From contig NZ_JARUVL010000004.1 in assembly GCF_030137545.1 (NCBI RefSeq), forward strand, positions 1-64,000: a stretch of 64,000 nucleotides of DNA, read 5' to 3'. Position 1 is the stretch's first letter; each line of letters begins with the position of its first letter. The notes under the pieces are model-generated. The model was given only the letters and a program-made list of their open reading frames with translations, did not search any database and was not told the DNA's origin. The position numbers and the translations under genes were made by a program. The DNA is from Virgibacillus sp. LDC-1 (lineage in GTDB: Bacteria > Bacillota > Bacilli > Bacillales > Amphibacillaceae). Below are positions 25,386-36,070 of the stretch, in pieces.

Positions 25386-27419
25386 ATGCTGAAAGATTCG
25401 ATAACAAATGTAAAGGGGATTGGTCCAAAGGTAGCAGAGGAATTTGAGTTAATGCATATTTTTACAATAGAGGATCTATTGTTTTATTTTCCTTCACGCT
25501 ACGATGTGTTTGAGATCAAGCCCATCGGAGAATTAATTCACGAAGATAAAGTTACCATTGAGGGAAGGGTAATTCATGATCCTTCTCTTTCCTTTTTCGG
25601 AAAGAAAAAATCCCGACTCCAATTTAATGTAGAAGTAGAGGGGATTGCGGTTAAGGCAGTTATGTTTAATCGTGCATTTGCAAAAAAGCAAATCAAACAA
25701 GGAGACATTATCACACTGACGGGCAAATGGGATGCACATCGACTGCAAATTACAGTAAGTAATTATAAGAAGGGTGCAGCAGAAACACATGCTGAAATTC
25801 AACCTATATATTCCGTTAAAGGAGATATGACGAATTTTAGATTAAAAAAAGCGATTAAACATGCTTTAGATGAATATGCGAATAATATTGATGAACTGCT
25901 CCCAGCAACCTTTTTAACAGCTTACAAGCTTCCAAAGCGAAGGGAAGCGTTATTCACGATGCATTTCCCTGAAAATAGAAATGCATTGAAGCATGCACGA
26001 AGGCGTTTTACATATGAGGAATTTTTGTTATTTCAATTAAAAATGCAGCTACTTCGAAAACTTAAACGCCAAGCAACAACAGGAAATGCGCAGCAATATG
26101 ATAAAGAAACAGTGCAAGCCTTTATAGAAGATCTTCCTTTCCAATTAACTAAGGCACAAAAACAAGCTGTGGAACAAATCCTTTCCGATATGGAATCTCC
26201 TTTTCGAATGAATCGTTTGCTTCAAGGTGATGTGGGTTCAGGTAAAACAGTGGTTGCTGCCATTTGCTTGTATGCGTCCATTACTGCTGGAAAGCAAGGA
26301 GCATTAATGGTTCCAACAGAAATCTTAGCTGAACAGCATTATGAATCATTGAAAACGTTATTTGGTGACCGCGTATCGGTCGCCCTCTTAACTGGTTCTG
26401 TAAAAGGAAAGAAGCGTAGAGAACTAACAACGGCTATCGAAAACAAACAAATTGACCTTGTAATTGGTACACATGCACTGATTCAGGAAGATGTTAACTT
26501 TGATAATCTCGGTTTTGTTATTATCGATGAACAGCATCGATTTGGTGTAGAACAAAGACGGAGCTTACGGAATAAAGGACTTCACCCGGACGTGCTTTTT
26601 ATGACCGCAACGCCTATTCCTAGAACACTTGCTATTACCGCATTTGGTGATATGGATGTTTCCATAATTAATGAAATGCCTGCAGGAAGAAAACAAATTG
26701 AAACGTACTGGATAAAAGATAATATGCTAGATCGTGTTCTACTCTTTATAGAAAAACGAATTACGGCAGGTGAACAGGCATATGTGATTTGTCCGTTAAT
26801 CGAGGAATCGGATAAATTAGATATTCAAAACGCAGTTGATCTTTATGAGCAACTAAAAGCGTATTATGATGCTTCGATTCAAGTTGGATTGATGCATGGC
26901 AGGTTGCATGTCGATGAGAAGGACAATGTAATGAAGCAATTCGCTTTAAACGAGATTAAAATACTAGTATCGACAACGGTAGTAGAGGTAGGGGTAAACG
27001 TTCCGAATGCTACGGTGATGGTAATTTATGATGCAGAACGATTTGGACTTTCTCAGCTCCATCAGCTTCGGGGAAGAGTAGGAAGAGGAGATAAACAAAG
27101 CTACTGTATATTAATTGCCGATCCTAAAGGGGAGATCGGAAAAGAACGGATGAAAATTATGACAGAAACAAATGATGGCTTTGAATTAGCAGAGCAAGAC
27201 TTAAAACTTCGAGGACCTGGTGATTTTTTTGGTAAAAAACAAAGTGGTCTTCCAGATTTTAAAGTTGCCGATATGATTCACGATTATCGTGCATTGGAAA
27301 CGGCAAGAAATGATGCCCAGGAAATAATTCGCAACGACTTGCTGTTATGTGACAAGGATTATAAAATGTTACAAAGAAAATTAGAAGAAGATGGTGTTTA
27401 TTCGACAAAGCTTGATTAA
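25386..27419 (+). CDS. recG: ATP-dependent DNA helicase RecG
   Basis: Remodels stalled replication forks and branched recombination intermediates. The 677 residues have an N-terminal wedge domain with an OB fold, Walker A GDVGSGKT at 281-288, the DEQH box at 381-384, TATPIPRTL, and a C-terminal QLRGRVGRG motif VI followed by the TRG-type region. The ATG lies 17 bases after the sdaAA stop with GAGTGATGAG as a weak ribosome binding site. Confidence 0.96.
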   Translation: MLKDSITNVKGIGPKVAEEFELMHIFTIEDLLFYFPSRYDVFEIKPIGELIHEDKVTIEGRVIHDPSLSFFGKKKSRLQFNVEVEGIAVKAVMFNRAFAKKQIKQGDIITLTGKWDAHRLQITVSNYKKGAAETHAEIQPIYSVKGDMTNFRLKKAIKHALDEYANNIDELLPATFLTAYKLPKRREALFTMHFPENRNALKHARRRFTYEEFLLFQLKMQLLRKLKRQATTGNAQQYDKETVQAFIEDLPFQLTKAQKQAVEQILSDMESPFRMNRLLQGDVGSGKTVVAAICLYASITAGKQGALMVPTEILAEQHYESLKTLFGDRVSVALLTGSVKGKKRRELTTAIENKQIDLVIGTHALIQEDVNFDNLGFVIIDEQHRFGVEQRRSLRNKGLHPDVLFMTATPIPRTLAITAFGDMDVSIINEMPAGRKQIETYWIKDNMLDRVLLFIEKRITAGEQAYVICPLIEESDKLDIQNAVDLYEQLKAYYDASIQVGLMHGRLHVDEKDNVMKQFALNEIKILVSTTVVEVGVNVPNATVMVIYDAERFGLSQLHQLRGRVGRGDKQSYCILIADPKGEIGKERMKIMTETNDGFELAEQDLKLRGPGDFFGKKQSGLPDFKVADMIHDYRALETARNDAQEIIRNDLLLCDKDYKMLQRKLEEDGVYSTKLD

Positions 27420-27427
27420 ATAGACAC

Positions 27428-27456
27428 TTGCATAATTTTTATTGGTATTATATATT
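27428..27456 (+). promoter_or_regulatory. fapR promoter
   Basis: -35 TTGCAT at 27428-27433, a 17-base spacer and -10 TATATT at 27451-27456, directly followed by the FapR operator. Drives fapR-plsX-fabD-fabG-acpP. Confidence 0.65.
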
Positions 27457-27459
27457 ACT

Positions 27460-27477
27460 ATTAGTACCAAGTCATAA
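27460..27477 (+). promoter_or_regulatory. FapR operator (fatty-acid regulon box)
   Basis: ATTAGTACCAAGTCATAA has a perfect left half-site (ATTAGTACC) of the known FapR palindrome and a degenerate right half. It overlaps the expected transcription start just after the -10. This is the arrangement by which FapR represses its own operon until malonyl-CoA binds. Confidence 0.65.
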
Positions 27478-27502
27478 AGATTTGGAGGATATTGGACGGT
27501 GC

Positions 27503-28081
27503 ATGAATATGAGAATGCCTAAAATAGAAAGGCAACGACTTTTACAAGAAACAATAGACCAAACGCCATTTATAACGGATGAAGCATTAGCAAATAAGTT
27601 TTCTGTTAGCATTCAAACGATACGATTAGATAGAATGGAACTCGCTATTCCTGAACTCCGTGAGCGGATTAAATCAGTAGCAACATCACAATGGAATGAA
27701 ACGGTTCGTGCGCTTACGATGGAAGATGTCATTGGAGAAATTGTTGATTTAGAGTTGGATAAACGTGCAATTTCCATATTAGATATTGGCAAAGAGCACG
27801 TGTTTTCTCGAAATAATATTGCCCGTGGGCATCATTTGTTCGCGCAGGCAAACTCGTTAGCGGTAGCAGTCATAAATGATGAATTAGCTTTAACAGCAAA
27901 ATCGGAGATTAAATTTACTAGACAAGTTAAAGAAGGCGAAAGAGTAGTTGCAAAAGCACATGTCGAAGGAAATACAGAAAAAGGCCTTACAATTGTTCTT
28001 GTGGATAGCTATGTCGAAAACGAAAAAGTTTTCTCTGGCAAATTCTATATGTATCGTTCAGCAGAGCAACAATCAAACTAA
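27503..28081 (+). CDS. fapR: FapR, malonyl-CoA-responsive transcription factor
   Basis: Represses fatty-acid and phospholipid synthesis genes when malonyl-CoA is low. From the ATG at 27503 the protein has 192 residues: an N-terminal helix-turn-helix ([20 protein letters not shown]) and a C-terminal hotdog-fold domain that binds malonyl-CoA ([16 protein letters not shown]). GGAGGAT lies 12 bases upstream; ATGs at 27509 and 27515 are alternatives. The longer frame to 27428 would run through the operator and promoter. Confidence 0.93.
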   Translation: MNMRMPKIERQRLLQETIDQTPFITDEALANKFSVSIQTIRLDRMELAIPELRERIKSVATSQWNETVRALTMEDVIGEIVDLELDKRAISILDIGKEHVFSRNNIARGHHLFAQANSLAVAVINDELALTAKSEIKFTRQVKEGERVVAKAHVEGNTEKGLTIVLVDSYVENEKVFSGKFYMYRSAEQQSN

Positions 28082-28154
28082 GAGAATAAACCTTTGTCAA
28101 AATACAATCGAATAATAAATACTGCATTGAATTCTTTCAAAAGGAGTTACATAA

Positions 28155-29162
28155 ATGAGACTAGCAATTGACGCTATGGGTGGTGACCATGCTCCACAAG
28201 CAATCGTTCAAGGAGCGATGGAAGCTATAGCAGAAAACAATAATTTACACATATTATTAGTTGGTGATGAACAAAAGATAACCCCATTTTTAACTGATTC
28301 AACCAACATTGAAGTGATGCACACCGATGAAGTAATAACGAGTGAAGATGAACCAGTTCGAGCAGTTCGCAAAAAGAAAAATGCCTCTATGGTACTGATG
28401 GCAAAAGAAGTAAAAGAAAAACGTGCGGATGCATGTATATCTGCTGGAAATACAGGAGCCCTAATGAGCGCAGGACTGTTTGTTGTTGGTCGAATCCCGG
28501 GAATTGACCGCCCTGCATTAAGTCCTACCCTACCAACTGTTGATGGAAAAGGCTTCCTAATGCTTGATGTCGGAGCGAATGTAGAAGCAAAACCAACGCA
28601 TTTGTTGCAGTATGGGATTATGGGATCTATCTATGCGGAAAAGGTTCGCGCAATAAAAAATCCGACTGTCGGACTTTTAAATGTTGGAACAGAAGATGGA
28701 AAAGGAAATGAACTCACTAAAAAAGCATTTACACTATTAAAGGATGCGCCTATTAATTTTATTGGAAATGTAGAGGCGAGGGATTTACTAAATGGTGTAG
28801 CTGATGTTGTCGTTACAGATGGTTTTAGTGGAAATATTGCTTTAAAAACCATTGAAGGCACAGCGTTGACAATGTTTTCTATGTTAAAAGGAACGTTTAT
28901 GAGTTCTATAAAAACCAAGCTCGCAGCTGCAGTTGTGAAAAAAGACTTAAAGGGTCTTAAAAACAAACTTGATTACGCAGAATATGGAGGAGCAGGGCTT
29001 TTTGGACTCGCTGCTCCAGTTATTAAAGCACATGGTTCTTCAAATAGTCGAGCAATCGTTAGTGCAATAAAGCAAGCTAGCCATATGGTGGAGTTTGGTG
29101 TGACAGATACGATTGCATCAACAATTGAAAATTTAGAAACAGTGAAAAAGGAGGATGTGTGA
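28155..29162 (+). CDS. plsX: Phosphate acyltransferase PlsX
   Basis: Converts acyl-ACP to acyl-phosphate for phospholipid synthesis. The 335 residues start [18 protein letters not shown] and contain [17 protein letters not shown] and [15 protein letters not shown], all PlsX signatures. An AAAAGGAGTT site precedes the ATG. It also uses acyl-phosphate chemistry shared with FakA (19720), so two routes of fatty-acid entry are encoded in this window. Part of the FapR operon. Confidence 0.96.
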   Translation: MRLAIDAMGGDHAPQAIVQGAMEAIAENNNLHILLVGDEQKITPFLTDSTNIEVMHTDEVITSEDEPVRAVRKKKNASMVLMAKEVKEKRADACISAGNTGALMSAGLFVVGRIPGIDRPALSPTLPTVDGKGFLMLDVGANVEAKPTHLLQYGIMGSIYAEKVRAIKNPTVGLLNVGTEDGKGNELTKKAFTLLKDAPINFIGNVEARDLLNGVADVVVTDGFSGNIALKTIEGTALTMFSMLKGTFMSSIKTKLAAAVVKKDLKGLKNKLDYAEYGGAGLFGLAAPVIKAHGSSNSRAIVSAIKQASHMVEFGVTDTIASTIENLETVKKEDV

Positions 29163-29166
29163 ACGC

Positions 29167-30105
29167 ATGAAAAAAGTGGCTTTTATGTTTCCAGGACAAG
29201 GTTCCCAAACAATTGGAATGGGTCAAGAAATACATGATTCACATGCTTCGATTCAAGCGCTTTATACAGAGGCAAACCAAATTTTAAATATTGATTTGAG
29301 GAAAATCATGTTTGAAGGACCAAAAGAGACCTTAACGGAAACGGAAAATGCACAGCCCGCCTTGCTGCTATCTTCCATTGCAGCACATACATTATTACTT
29401 GAAGAAGGAATTCAGCCTGTCATGCTAATTGGGCATAGCCTTGGTGAATATAGTGCACTTGTAGCAGCAGGAGCATTGTCTCTTCAGCAGGCTTTGCCAC
29501 TTGTTGCAACAAGAGGACGCTTAATGGAGCAGGCTTTTCCAAAGGGACAGGGAACGATGGCAGCGGTTTTAGGTATGACGCAAGAAGCACTTGAAACAGC
29601 TTTGCAGGAGATCGATAACGAGGTTGTTGATGTGGCAAATTTAAATTGTCCAGGTCAAATTGTTATTTCGGGATCAAAAGAGGGTATTGAACAAGCTTCG
29701 ACTATCTTAAAAGATAAAGGTGCGAAACGGGTAATGCCTTTAAATGTCAGCGGCCCATTTCATTCAAGGTTAATGAAAGCGGCAAATGAGGAATTCGCAC
29801 ATTATCTAGAGGAAATAACGTTTCATGATGCAAGCATTCCAGTTTATGCAAATGTATCAGCAGCTCCTACGACAGATAGTGAAGCGATTAAAGCTTTATT
29901 AATAAAACAGTTATATTCCCCAGTTCGTTTCGAGGAATCCATTCGGAATATGCTTGAAACAGAAATTGATGCATTTGTTGAAGTAGGAACTGGCAAGGTG
30001 TTATGTGGTCTCGTGAAAAAAATAGACAAGACAGTTCAAACCTTTGCCGTACAAGACAAGAAAACGATGGAGGAATTTATTTCCTGGTTTAAGGGGGAAG
30101 CATAA
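29167..30105 (+). CDS. fabD: Malonyl-CoA-ACP transacylase
   Basis: Loads malonate from CoA onto ACP. The 312 residues start MKKVAFMFPGQGSQ and have the nucleophile motif GHSLGEYSAL and the catalytic-histidine region GPFHSRLM. The ATG at 29167 is preferred: the in-frame ATG at 29155 directly abuts AAGGAGG, leaving no spacing. fabG starts at the base after the fabD stop. Confidence 0.95.
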   Translation: MKKVAFMFPGQGSQTIGMGQEIHDSHASIQALYTEANQILNIDLRKIMFEGPKETLTETENAQPALLLSSIAAHTLLLEEGIQPVMLIGHSLGEYSALVAAGALSLQQALPLVATRGRLMEQAFPKGQGTMAAVLGMTQEALETALQEIDNEVVDVANLNCPGQIVISGSKEGIEQASTILKDKGAKRVMPLNVSGPFHSRLMKAANEEFAHYLEEITFHDASIPVYANVSAAPTTDSEAIKALLIKQLYSPVRFEESIRNMLETEIDAFVEVGTGKVLCGLVKKIDKTVQTFAVQDKKTMEEFISWFKGEA

Positions 30106-30846
30106 ATGCTAAAGGGAAAAAGTGCCATTGTTACTGGTGCGTCCAGAGGAATCGGACGTGAAATTGCACTGGAGCTGGCGAAGCAAGGTGCAAATGTTGC
30201 AGTTAACTATGCAGGAAATGAAGTAAAAGCACAGCAAGTGGTTGATGAAATTCAAGCATTAGGAGTGCAAGCATTTAAAATTCAAGCAAATGTTGCAGAT
30301 GAAGAAAGCGTCAAGGCGATGGTGAAAGAAGTGGTTGAACGCTTTGGAAGTATCGATGTTTTAGTGAATAATGCAGGAATTACAAAGGATAATTTGCTCA
30401 TGCGAATGAAAGTAGATGAGTTTGATGCCGTCATCGATACAAATTTAAAAGGCGTTTTTGTCTGTACGAAATCCGTTACACGACAAATGATGAAGCAGCG
30501 TGCAGGTAGAATTATTAATGTTGCATCTATCGTTGGTGTGAGTGGAAATCCAGGTCAGGCTAATTATGTAGCTGCAAAAGCAGGTGTCATTGGTTTAACA
30601 AAAACGACGGCAAAAGAGCTGGCATCGCGCAATATTCTTGTAAATGCAGTAGCCCCTGGATTTATTTCAACAGACATGACAGATGCGTTAACTGAAGAAC
30701 AAAAGCAAGCAATGCTTGGCATGATTCCATTAGAAAAATTTGGAGCACCTGAGGATGTTGCAAGAGTAGTTCGTTTTCTTGCTTCTGAGGATGCAAATTA
30801 TATTACTGGTCAAACGATTCACATTGATGGTGGTATGGTGATGTAA
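30106..30846 (+). CDS. fabG: 3-oxoacyl-ACP reductase FabG
   Basis: NADPH-dependent reduction in the fatty-acid elongation cycle. The 246 residues are a short-chain dehydrogenase: [12 protein letters not shown] cofactor motif, NNAGIT, Ser in the ASIVG segment and YVAAKAG (Tyr/Lys catalytic pair), plus GFISTDMT. The ribosome binding site GGGGGAAG lies within the end of fabD. Confidence 0.96.
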   Translation: MLKGKSAIVTGASRGIGREIALELAKQGANVAVNYAGNEVKAQQVVDEIQALGVQAFKIQANVADEESVKAMVKEVVERFGSIDVLVNNAGITKDNLLMRMKVDEFDAVIDTNLKGVFVCTKSVTRQMMKQRAGRIINVASIVGVSGNPGQANYVAAKAGVIGLTKTTAKELASRNILVNAVAPGFISTDMTDALTEEQKQAMLGMIPLEKFGAPEDVARVVRFLASEDANYITGQTIHIDGGMVM

Positions 30847-30882
30847 TGTGTAGATTATATTCTTTGAAGGGAGGTGAAAAGG

Positions 30883-31116
30883 GTGGCAGATGTATTTGAT
30901 CGCGTAAAAGAAATCATAGTTGATAAGCTTGATGTAGATGCGTCTAAAGTAACGATGGAAGCTTCTTTTAAAGAAGATTTGGAAGCAGATTCGTTAGACG
31001 TTGTGGAGCTTGTAATGGAGCTTGAGGATGAGTTTGATATGGAAATTGCTGATGAAGAGGCTGAAAAAATTAATACAGTAGGTGATGCTGTTAATTATAT
31101 AAACAGTCAAAACTAA
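30883..31116 (+). CDS. acpP: Acyl carrier protein
   Basis: Carries growing acyl chains on a phosphopantetheine arm. The GTG at 30883 with AAGGGAGGTG six bases upstream gives 77 residues, the usual length; the frame's earlier ATG would lie inside that site. Ser in [10 protein letters not shown] is the attachment residue. The protein is very acidic, as expected. In B. subtilis acpA follows fabG and precedes rnc, as here. Confidence 0.95.
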   Translation: MADVFDRVKEIIVDKLDVDASKVTMEASFKEDLEADSLDVVELVMELEDEFDMEIADEEAEKINTVGDAVNYINSQN

Positions 31117-31147
31117 TAAAATCAGGATTTCCTGAAAAACTAAAATA

Positions 31148-31222
31148 ATGGAGAGGCTGTCCACTTATAATGTGGTAGCTACAAGTTACTAGTTATAAGG
31201 GCAACCTCCATCTATTTTTTAG
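31148..31222 (+). terminator. Terminator after acpP (long imperfect hairpin)
   Basis: Outer arms ATGGAG / CTCCAT (31148-31153 and 31206-31211) enclose AGGCTGTCCACTTATAA and its imperfect complement, followed by CTATTTTTTA. The GAGGCTGTCC start resembles the GAGGCTGG-type repeats seen elsewhere in the window. Confidence 0.65.
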
Positions 31223-31240
31223 AGAACGAGGTGTCAACAA

Positions 31241-31927
31241 ATGCAGTTTCATCAACTAGAAGAGCGATTAGGCATTTCATTTAATAAGCAGCAATTACTT
31301 CAACAAGCATTTACTCATTCATCGTATGTGAATGAGCATCGGGGAAAACAGTTTTCGGATAATGAGCGTTTAGAATTTTTAGGTGATGCTGTTTTAGAGT
31401 TAGGTATATCGCAATTTTTATACCGTACAAACGAAGCCATGCCTGAGGGAGAAATGACGAAACTGCGGGCAGCGATTGTTTGCGAAGCGTCCCTTGAAAA
31501 ATTTGCGCGTGACCTTCATTTTGGAGAGTTTTTATTGCTTGGAAAAGGGGAAGAACAAACAGGTGGTCGAGAGCGGCCAGCGATTTTAGCGGATGTATTT
31601 GAAGCTTTTCTTGGAGCGCTTTATCTTGATCAAGGCTTTGGACAAGCATTAAATTTTCTAGAAGAACAGGTATTTCCGAAAATTACAACTGGTGCTTTTT
31701 CGCATACGATGGATTATAAAAGTCAGCTACAAGAGCTTAGTCAACAGCATAAAAATCAAACCTTGGAGTATAAAATTATTGCCGAAACAGGTCCTTCACA
31801 TAATAAAGAATTTGTGGCGGAAGTAGTATTGAATGGTAAGGTGTTTGGCAAGGGAACTGGTCGAACGAAAAAAGAAGCAGAGCAAAGAGCTGCTAAACAT
31901 GCAATTGATAAATACAAAAACCAATGA
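31241..31927 (+). CDS. rnc: Ribonuclease III
   Basis: Cleaves double-stranded RNA in rRNA processing and mRNA turnover. The 228 residues have the catalytic signature [14 protein letters not shown], the second metal site [13 protein letters not shown], and a C-terminal dsRNA-binding domain ending in [28 protein letters not shown] upstream of the ATG is the ribosome binding site. Confidence 0.96.
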   Translation: MQFHQLEERLGISFNKQQLLQQAFTHSSYVNEHRGKQFSDNERLEFLGDAVLELGISQFLYRTNEAMPEGEMTKLRAAIVCEASLEKFARDLHFGEFLLLGKGEEQTGGRERPAILADVFEAFLGALYLDQGFGQALNFLEEQVFPKITTGAFSHTMDYKSQLQELSQQHKNQTLEYKIIAETGPSHNKEFVAEVVLNGKVFGKGTGRTKKEAEQRAAKHAIDKYKNQ

Positions 31928-31952
31928 GGAATAAAAGTGAAAAGCTGAAATA

Positions 31953-31998
31953 AAACAACAACCAGGGTACAAAAAGTAGACTGGTTGTTGTTTATTTT
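31953..31998 (+). terminator. Terminator after rnc
   Basis: Perfect 13-base arms AAACAACAACCAG / CTGGTTGTTGTTT (31953-31965 and 31981-31993), 15-base loop, then ATTTTC. Its A/T flanks may also serve the convergent small gene on the minus strand. Confidence 0.82.
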
Positions 31999-32020
31999 CG
32001 ATTACAGATGTACACCATTG

Positions 32021-32245
32021 TTAGGACTTTCTTACTGTCCGCAATTCATCTAGAAATGCTTGCACTTCAAAGGCGCTTAACGATCCTTTTTGGAGAACAA
32101 GTGCATGCATTTGCTTTAATTCTTCATACTTTTCTAAATCATAATCTGCTGCATCCATAATAGATCGATTGACAACGCTAAGCTTTTCAGCAATTTCATC
32201 TAAAATAATCTGCATATTTTCCTTTGTAGGGACGTTTAAGTTCAT
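32021..32245 (-). CDS. DUF1128 family protein (YfkK-like)
   Basis: A 74-residue helical, acidic protein: MNLNVPTKENMQIILDEI at the start and YEELKQMHALVLQK in the middle resemble the DUF1128 family of Bacilli, whose function is unknown. The ATG follows a CGAGGTGAAAT ribosome binding site on the minus strand. It sits between rnc and smc, a place where B. subtilis has no gene, in convergent orientation to rnc and divergent from smc. Confidence 0.7.
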   Translation of the reverse strand: MNLNVPTKENMQIILDEIAEKLSVVNRSIMDAADYDLEKYEELKQMHALVLQKGSLSAFEVQAFLDELRTVRKS

Positions 32246-32486
32246 TATTTCACCTCGAAATGATATAGAATAGATTAAAATACCGTTCTAGCTAAGGAAC
32301 ACCCTTCTTTTGTCCCTTTCTTTATGATAAAATAAATGCGTTAAAAAGCCAATACGTAAATGCAGTTAACGCCCATATTAATTATGACGATATAATAGAT
32401 AAAAGCTAAAATCCAGTGATAAACAGCGAGAATTTAAAGTAAGAACTCGTTAGGATTAGATTTTTGCAACATTAAGGAGAATGTAT

Positions 32487-35400
32487 ATGTTTTTGAAACG
32501 GTTGGAAAGCGTAGGTTTTAAATCTTTTGCGGAAAGGATTAATGTGGAATTTGTCCCTGGAGTGACAGCAGTTGTTGGTCCGAATGGAAGCGGAAAAAGT
32601 AACATTACTGATGCAATTCGCTGGGTACTTGGGGAGCAATCTGCAAAATCACTACGCGGCTCAAAGATGGAAGATATCATTTTCCAAGGAAGTGATACGA
32701 GAAAAGCTTTAAATGTCGCTGAAGTAACATTGGTTTTAGATAATAGTGATCAACGTCTTCCGATAGATTATGATGAAGTTAGTGTCACTCGCCGAGTATA
32801 TCGTTCAGGTGATAGTGAATTCTATATTAATAAGCAATCCTGCCGTTTAAAGGATATCGTCGATCTTTTTATGGATTCAGGGCTTGGTCGTGATGCCTTC
32901 TCCATTATTAGTCAGGGAAAAGTTGAGGAAATTTTAAGCTCCAAGGCAGAGGAACGACGGACCATTTTTGAAGAAGCAGCGGGTGTGTTGAAATATAAGC
33001 AGCGTAAGAAGAAAGCCGAGTATAAGCTGGCTGAAACACAAGAAAACCTGAATCGTGTGGAAGATATTATTTATGAAATTGAGCAACAAATCGATCCACT
33101 AAAGGAGCAAGCAGAAACAGCAAAGGAATTTGTTAAACTAAAAGACCTCCTAAAAGAAAAAGAAATAGCGTTACTTGCTACTGAAATTGAGCAATTGAAT
33201 AATGAATGGCAGCAAGCAATGCAACAACTCGAAAAAGAAAAAATGAATGAAATTGAACAAAAAACATTGATTCAACAAAAGGAAGCTGCTATTGAGCAAG
33301 AAAGACAGCTTATTCAAAAAATAGATAATTCTATTGAAGAAATGCAATCGAGCTTATTGCAGACAACAGAGCAGCTTGAAAAATTAGAAGGCAAAAAGCA
33401 AGTATTTAATGAGCGGACAAAGCATTATGCAGAAAACAAGGAAAAATTAGAGCAACAAAAAAAGGAATTAATGGATCGCTTAGAACGTATTAAAGAGGAG
33501 CTCCATGTTGAAAAAGAAAAGCTTGTCGCTTTACAACAAGCTAGAAAGCAAACGAAGGAACTCGTTGTAGCTTTAGAAAGCAAATTAGTGAATGGTCAAG
33601 AGGATATTGCAGAGAAAATCGAGGATTTAAAAGCACAGTATATCGAGTTTTTAAATGATCAGGCCGCGAAAAGAAATGAAAGACAATCGATTCAAAATCA
33701 GCTTACGCAAATTACGTCAAAGCATCATAAACAAGTGCAAAGATTCCAAGATTTAATTGCAACTAGAACAGAGTTGACGAATTCTAGTGAACATATGAAA
33801 AAAGAATTACATGAAAAAGAATTGGAATTTCAAAGCACTGACAATGATATGAAGGAATTAAAACAAGAACTAGATGCCACACGTCATACATACCAAGAAT
33901 CGCAAACGAAGCTTTATCAAGGTTATCAGTATATTGAAAAGCTAAAATCAAGAAAAGAAATGCTAGAAGAAATGAAAGAGGACTTTCAAGGCTTTTTTCA
34001 TGGAGTTAAATCCGTTCTAAAAGCAAGGGAAGATAGTAAATTAACTCATATTCATGGTGCTGTTATTGAACTTATGGAAGTCCCCAAAAACTATATTACT
34101 GCTATTGAAACGGTATTAGGTGGTCAAGCACAGCATATCGTTGTGCAAGATGATCAAGCTGCCCGTAAAGCTATTGCTTGGTTAAAGCAAACGAATAATG
34201 GGAGGGCGACTTTTTTACCACTTGAATCGATTCAACAACGCTTTATTACAGGGGATATTCTTAAAAAAGTAGAACAACACCCTGGATTCGTGGATATTGC
34301 AGCAAATCTAGTTCAAACAAATGATACCTTTAGAAGAGCGATTAATCATCTCATGGGGCATGTAATTATCGCAAAAACGTTAAAGGATGCAAATGAAATA
34401 GCAAATCTTGTCATGCGCAAGTATCGTATTGTTACCCTAGAAGGAGATGTTGTGAATCCTGGAGGCTCGATGTCTGGTGGTGCGCAAAAGAAAACAAACC
34501 AATCATTATTTACGAGAGAAAAGGATTTACAGGAAATTACAGAAAAGCTAAATGACTTTGAACGAAAAGCACAGCGTTTTGAGCATAGCGTTTCAGAACA
34601 AAAATCGCGCATCACTGAACAAGAGCAAAAGCTGATGAAATTAGAGCAAAAATTGGAAGCGTGTAATATTGCGTTACAGGATGCTAAAGCAGCAGATAAA
34701 GAATATGAAATGAAGCTTCATTCAATTAATGAAAACTTATCTATCTATGATCAAGAAGAAGAGCAGCATAGACTTGATCGTGAAGCATTAGAAACCCGTG
34801 ATATACAAGTTGAAAAACAGCTTACGGAAATTGAAAAAGAACTTGCATCGATTCAGGAGCAAATTGACGAATTATCCAAACAAGAAAATGAGCTAAAAGA
34901 AAATCAGGAACTATTGCAGGATGACCTCCATCAAAAGCAAGTTCTTCTTGCAGAACAAGAAATTCAAGTCACAAACCAGCTAGAAAAAACTTCATCCCTT
35001 GAAGAACAGGTTTCTGATATAGAGATGCAGTTAAGCGACTGTACGAAAGAATTAATCGAATTAGTTGAAATGAAGCAGAGCAATGAAACAGAAGAAGAAA
35101 TTGATGCAAACATTACAGCGAGTAAAGCAGAAAAAGAAAAGTTAATTATTCAAATTCAAGAAAAGCGGTCAAATCGTGCTCGGCGTACACAGCTACAACA
35201 GGATCGAGATCGCGAGTTAAAGGAAGAAAACAAAAATCACCAAGCACTTGTAAAGCAAATTCAGCAACTGGAGGTTCGTTCAAATCGCCTGGATGTTGAA
35301 TTAGAAACTAAATTAAACCATCTGCAAACAGAATATGTAATCACGTTTGAAAAGGCGAGTCAACTCGTTGAAAAAGTGGAAAACACGCAAGAAGCTGCCG

Positions 35401-36053
35401 AAGAAGTGAGGCAAATTAAACTTGCTATTGATCGATTAGGAACAGTTAACCTTGGGGCAATTGGGGAATATGATCGTATTGCGGAACGCCATTCCTTTTT
35501 ATCTGAACAGCAAAATGATCTAGTAAAAGCAAAGCAAACACTATACGATGTTATTGCTGAAATGGATGAAGAAATGGAAGCACTTTTTGATGACACGTTT
35601 AGTAAGATTAAGGAAGAATTTGCAATCGTGTTTAAAGAATTATTTGGTGGAGGGCGTGCAGAATTAAAGCTTACCGACCCCAAAAACTTATTAGAAACAG
35701 GTGTGGATATTATTGCCCAACCACCAGGCAAAAAACTGCAGCACCTTGGACTTCTATCTGGTGGAGAACGTGCATTAACGGCAATTTCTCTTTTGTTTGC
35801 GATATTAAGAGTGCGTCCTGTTCCGTTTTGTATACTAGATGAAGTAGAAGCTGCATTGGACGAAGCAAATGTTATGCGCTTTGCAAAATATGTAAAACTT
35901 TATAGTGAAGTAACACAATTTATCGTTATAACTCACCGTCAAGGTACAATGGAGAATGCGGATGTACTCTACGGTGTGACGATGCAAGAATCTGGAGTAT
36001 CTAGACTTGTATCCGTTCGCTTAGAAGAAACGAAGGAATTGATTCAATCGTAA
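32487..36053 (+). CDS. smc: Chromosome segregation ATPase SMC
   Basis: With ScpA and ScpB organises and separates replicated chromosomes. The 1188 residues match the family length. Walker A GPNGSGKS at 31-38, a long coiled coil (about 165-500), a hinge domain near 510-660 (GAVIELMEVPKNYI), a second coiled coil, then the C-terminal ABC signature LLSGGERALTA and Walker B FCILDEVEAALDEANV. ATG 32487 is chosen because AAGGAG directly abuts the earlier ATG at 32481. Confidence 0.97.
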   Translation: MFLKRLESVGFKSFAERINVEFVPGVTAVVGPNGSGKSNITDAIRWVLGEQSAKSLRGSKMEDIIFQGSDTRKALNVAEVTLVLDNSDQRLPIDYDEVSVTRRVYRSGDSEFYINKQSCRLKDIVDLFMDSGLGRDAFSIISQGKVEEILSSKAEERRTIFEEAAGVLKYKQRKKKAEYKLAETQENLNRVEDIIYEIEQQIDPLKEQAETAKEFVKLKDLLKEKEIALLATEIEQLNNEWQQAMQQLEKEKMNEIEQKTLIQQKEAAIEQERQLIQKIDNSIEEMQSSLLQTTEQLEKLEGKKQVFNERTKHYAENKEKLEQQKKELMDRLERIKEELHVEKEKLVALQQARKQTKELVVALESKLVNGQEDIAEKIEDLKAQYIEFLNDQAAKRNERQSIQNQLTQITSKHHKQVQRFQDLIATRTELTNSSEHMKKELHEKELEFQSTDNDMKELKQELDATRHTYQESQTKLYQGYQYIEKLKSRKEMLEEMKEDFQGFFHGVKSVLKAREDSKLTHIHGAVIELMEVPKNYITAIETVLGGQAQHIVVQDDQAARKAIAWLKQTNNGRATFLPLESIQQRFITGDILKKVEQHPGFVDIAANLVQTNDTFRRAINHLMGHVIIAKTLKDANEIANLVMRKYRIVTLEGDVVNPGGSMSGGAQKKTNQSLFTREKDLQEITEKLNDFERKAQRFEHSVSEQKSRITEQEQKLMKLEQKLEACNIALQDAKAADKEYEMKLHSINENLSIYDQEEEQHRLDREALETRDIQVEKQLTEIEKELASIQEQIDELSKQENELKENQELLQDDLHQKQVLLAEQEIQVTNQLEKTSSLEEQVSDIEMQLSDCTKELIELVEMKQSNETEEEIDANITASKAEKEKLIIQIQEKRSNRARRTQLQQDRDRELKEENKNHQALVKQIQQLEVRSNRLDVELETKLNHLQTEYVITFEKASQLVEKVENTQEAAEEVRQIKLAIDRLGTVNLGAIGEYDRIAERHSFLSEQQNDLVKAKQTLYDVIAEMDEEMEALFDDTFSKIKEEFAIVFKELFGGGRAELKLTDPKNLLETGVDIIAQPPGKKLQHLGLLSGGERALTAISLLFAILRVRPVPFCILDEVEAALDEANVMRFAKYVKLYSEVTQFIVITHRQGTMENADVLYGVTMQESGVSRLVSVRLEETKELIQS

Positions 36054-36070
36054 GGAGGATCTAGATCAAA

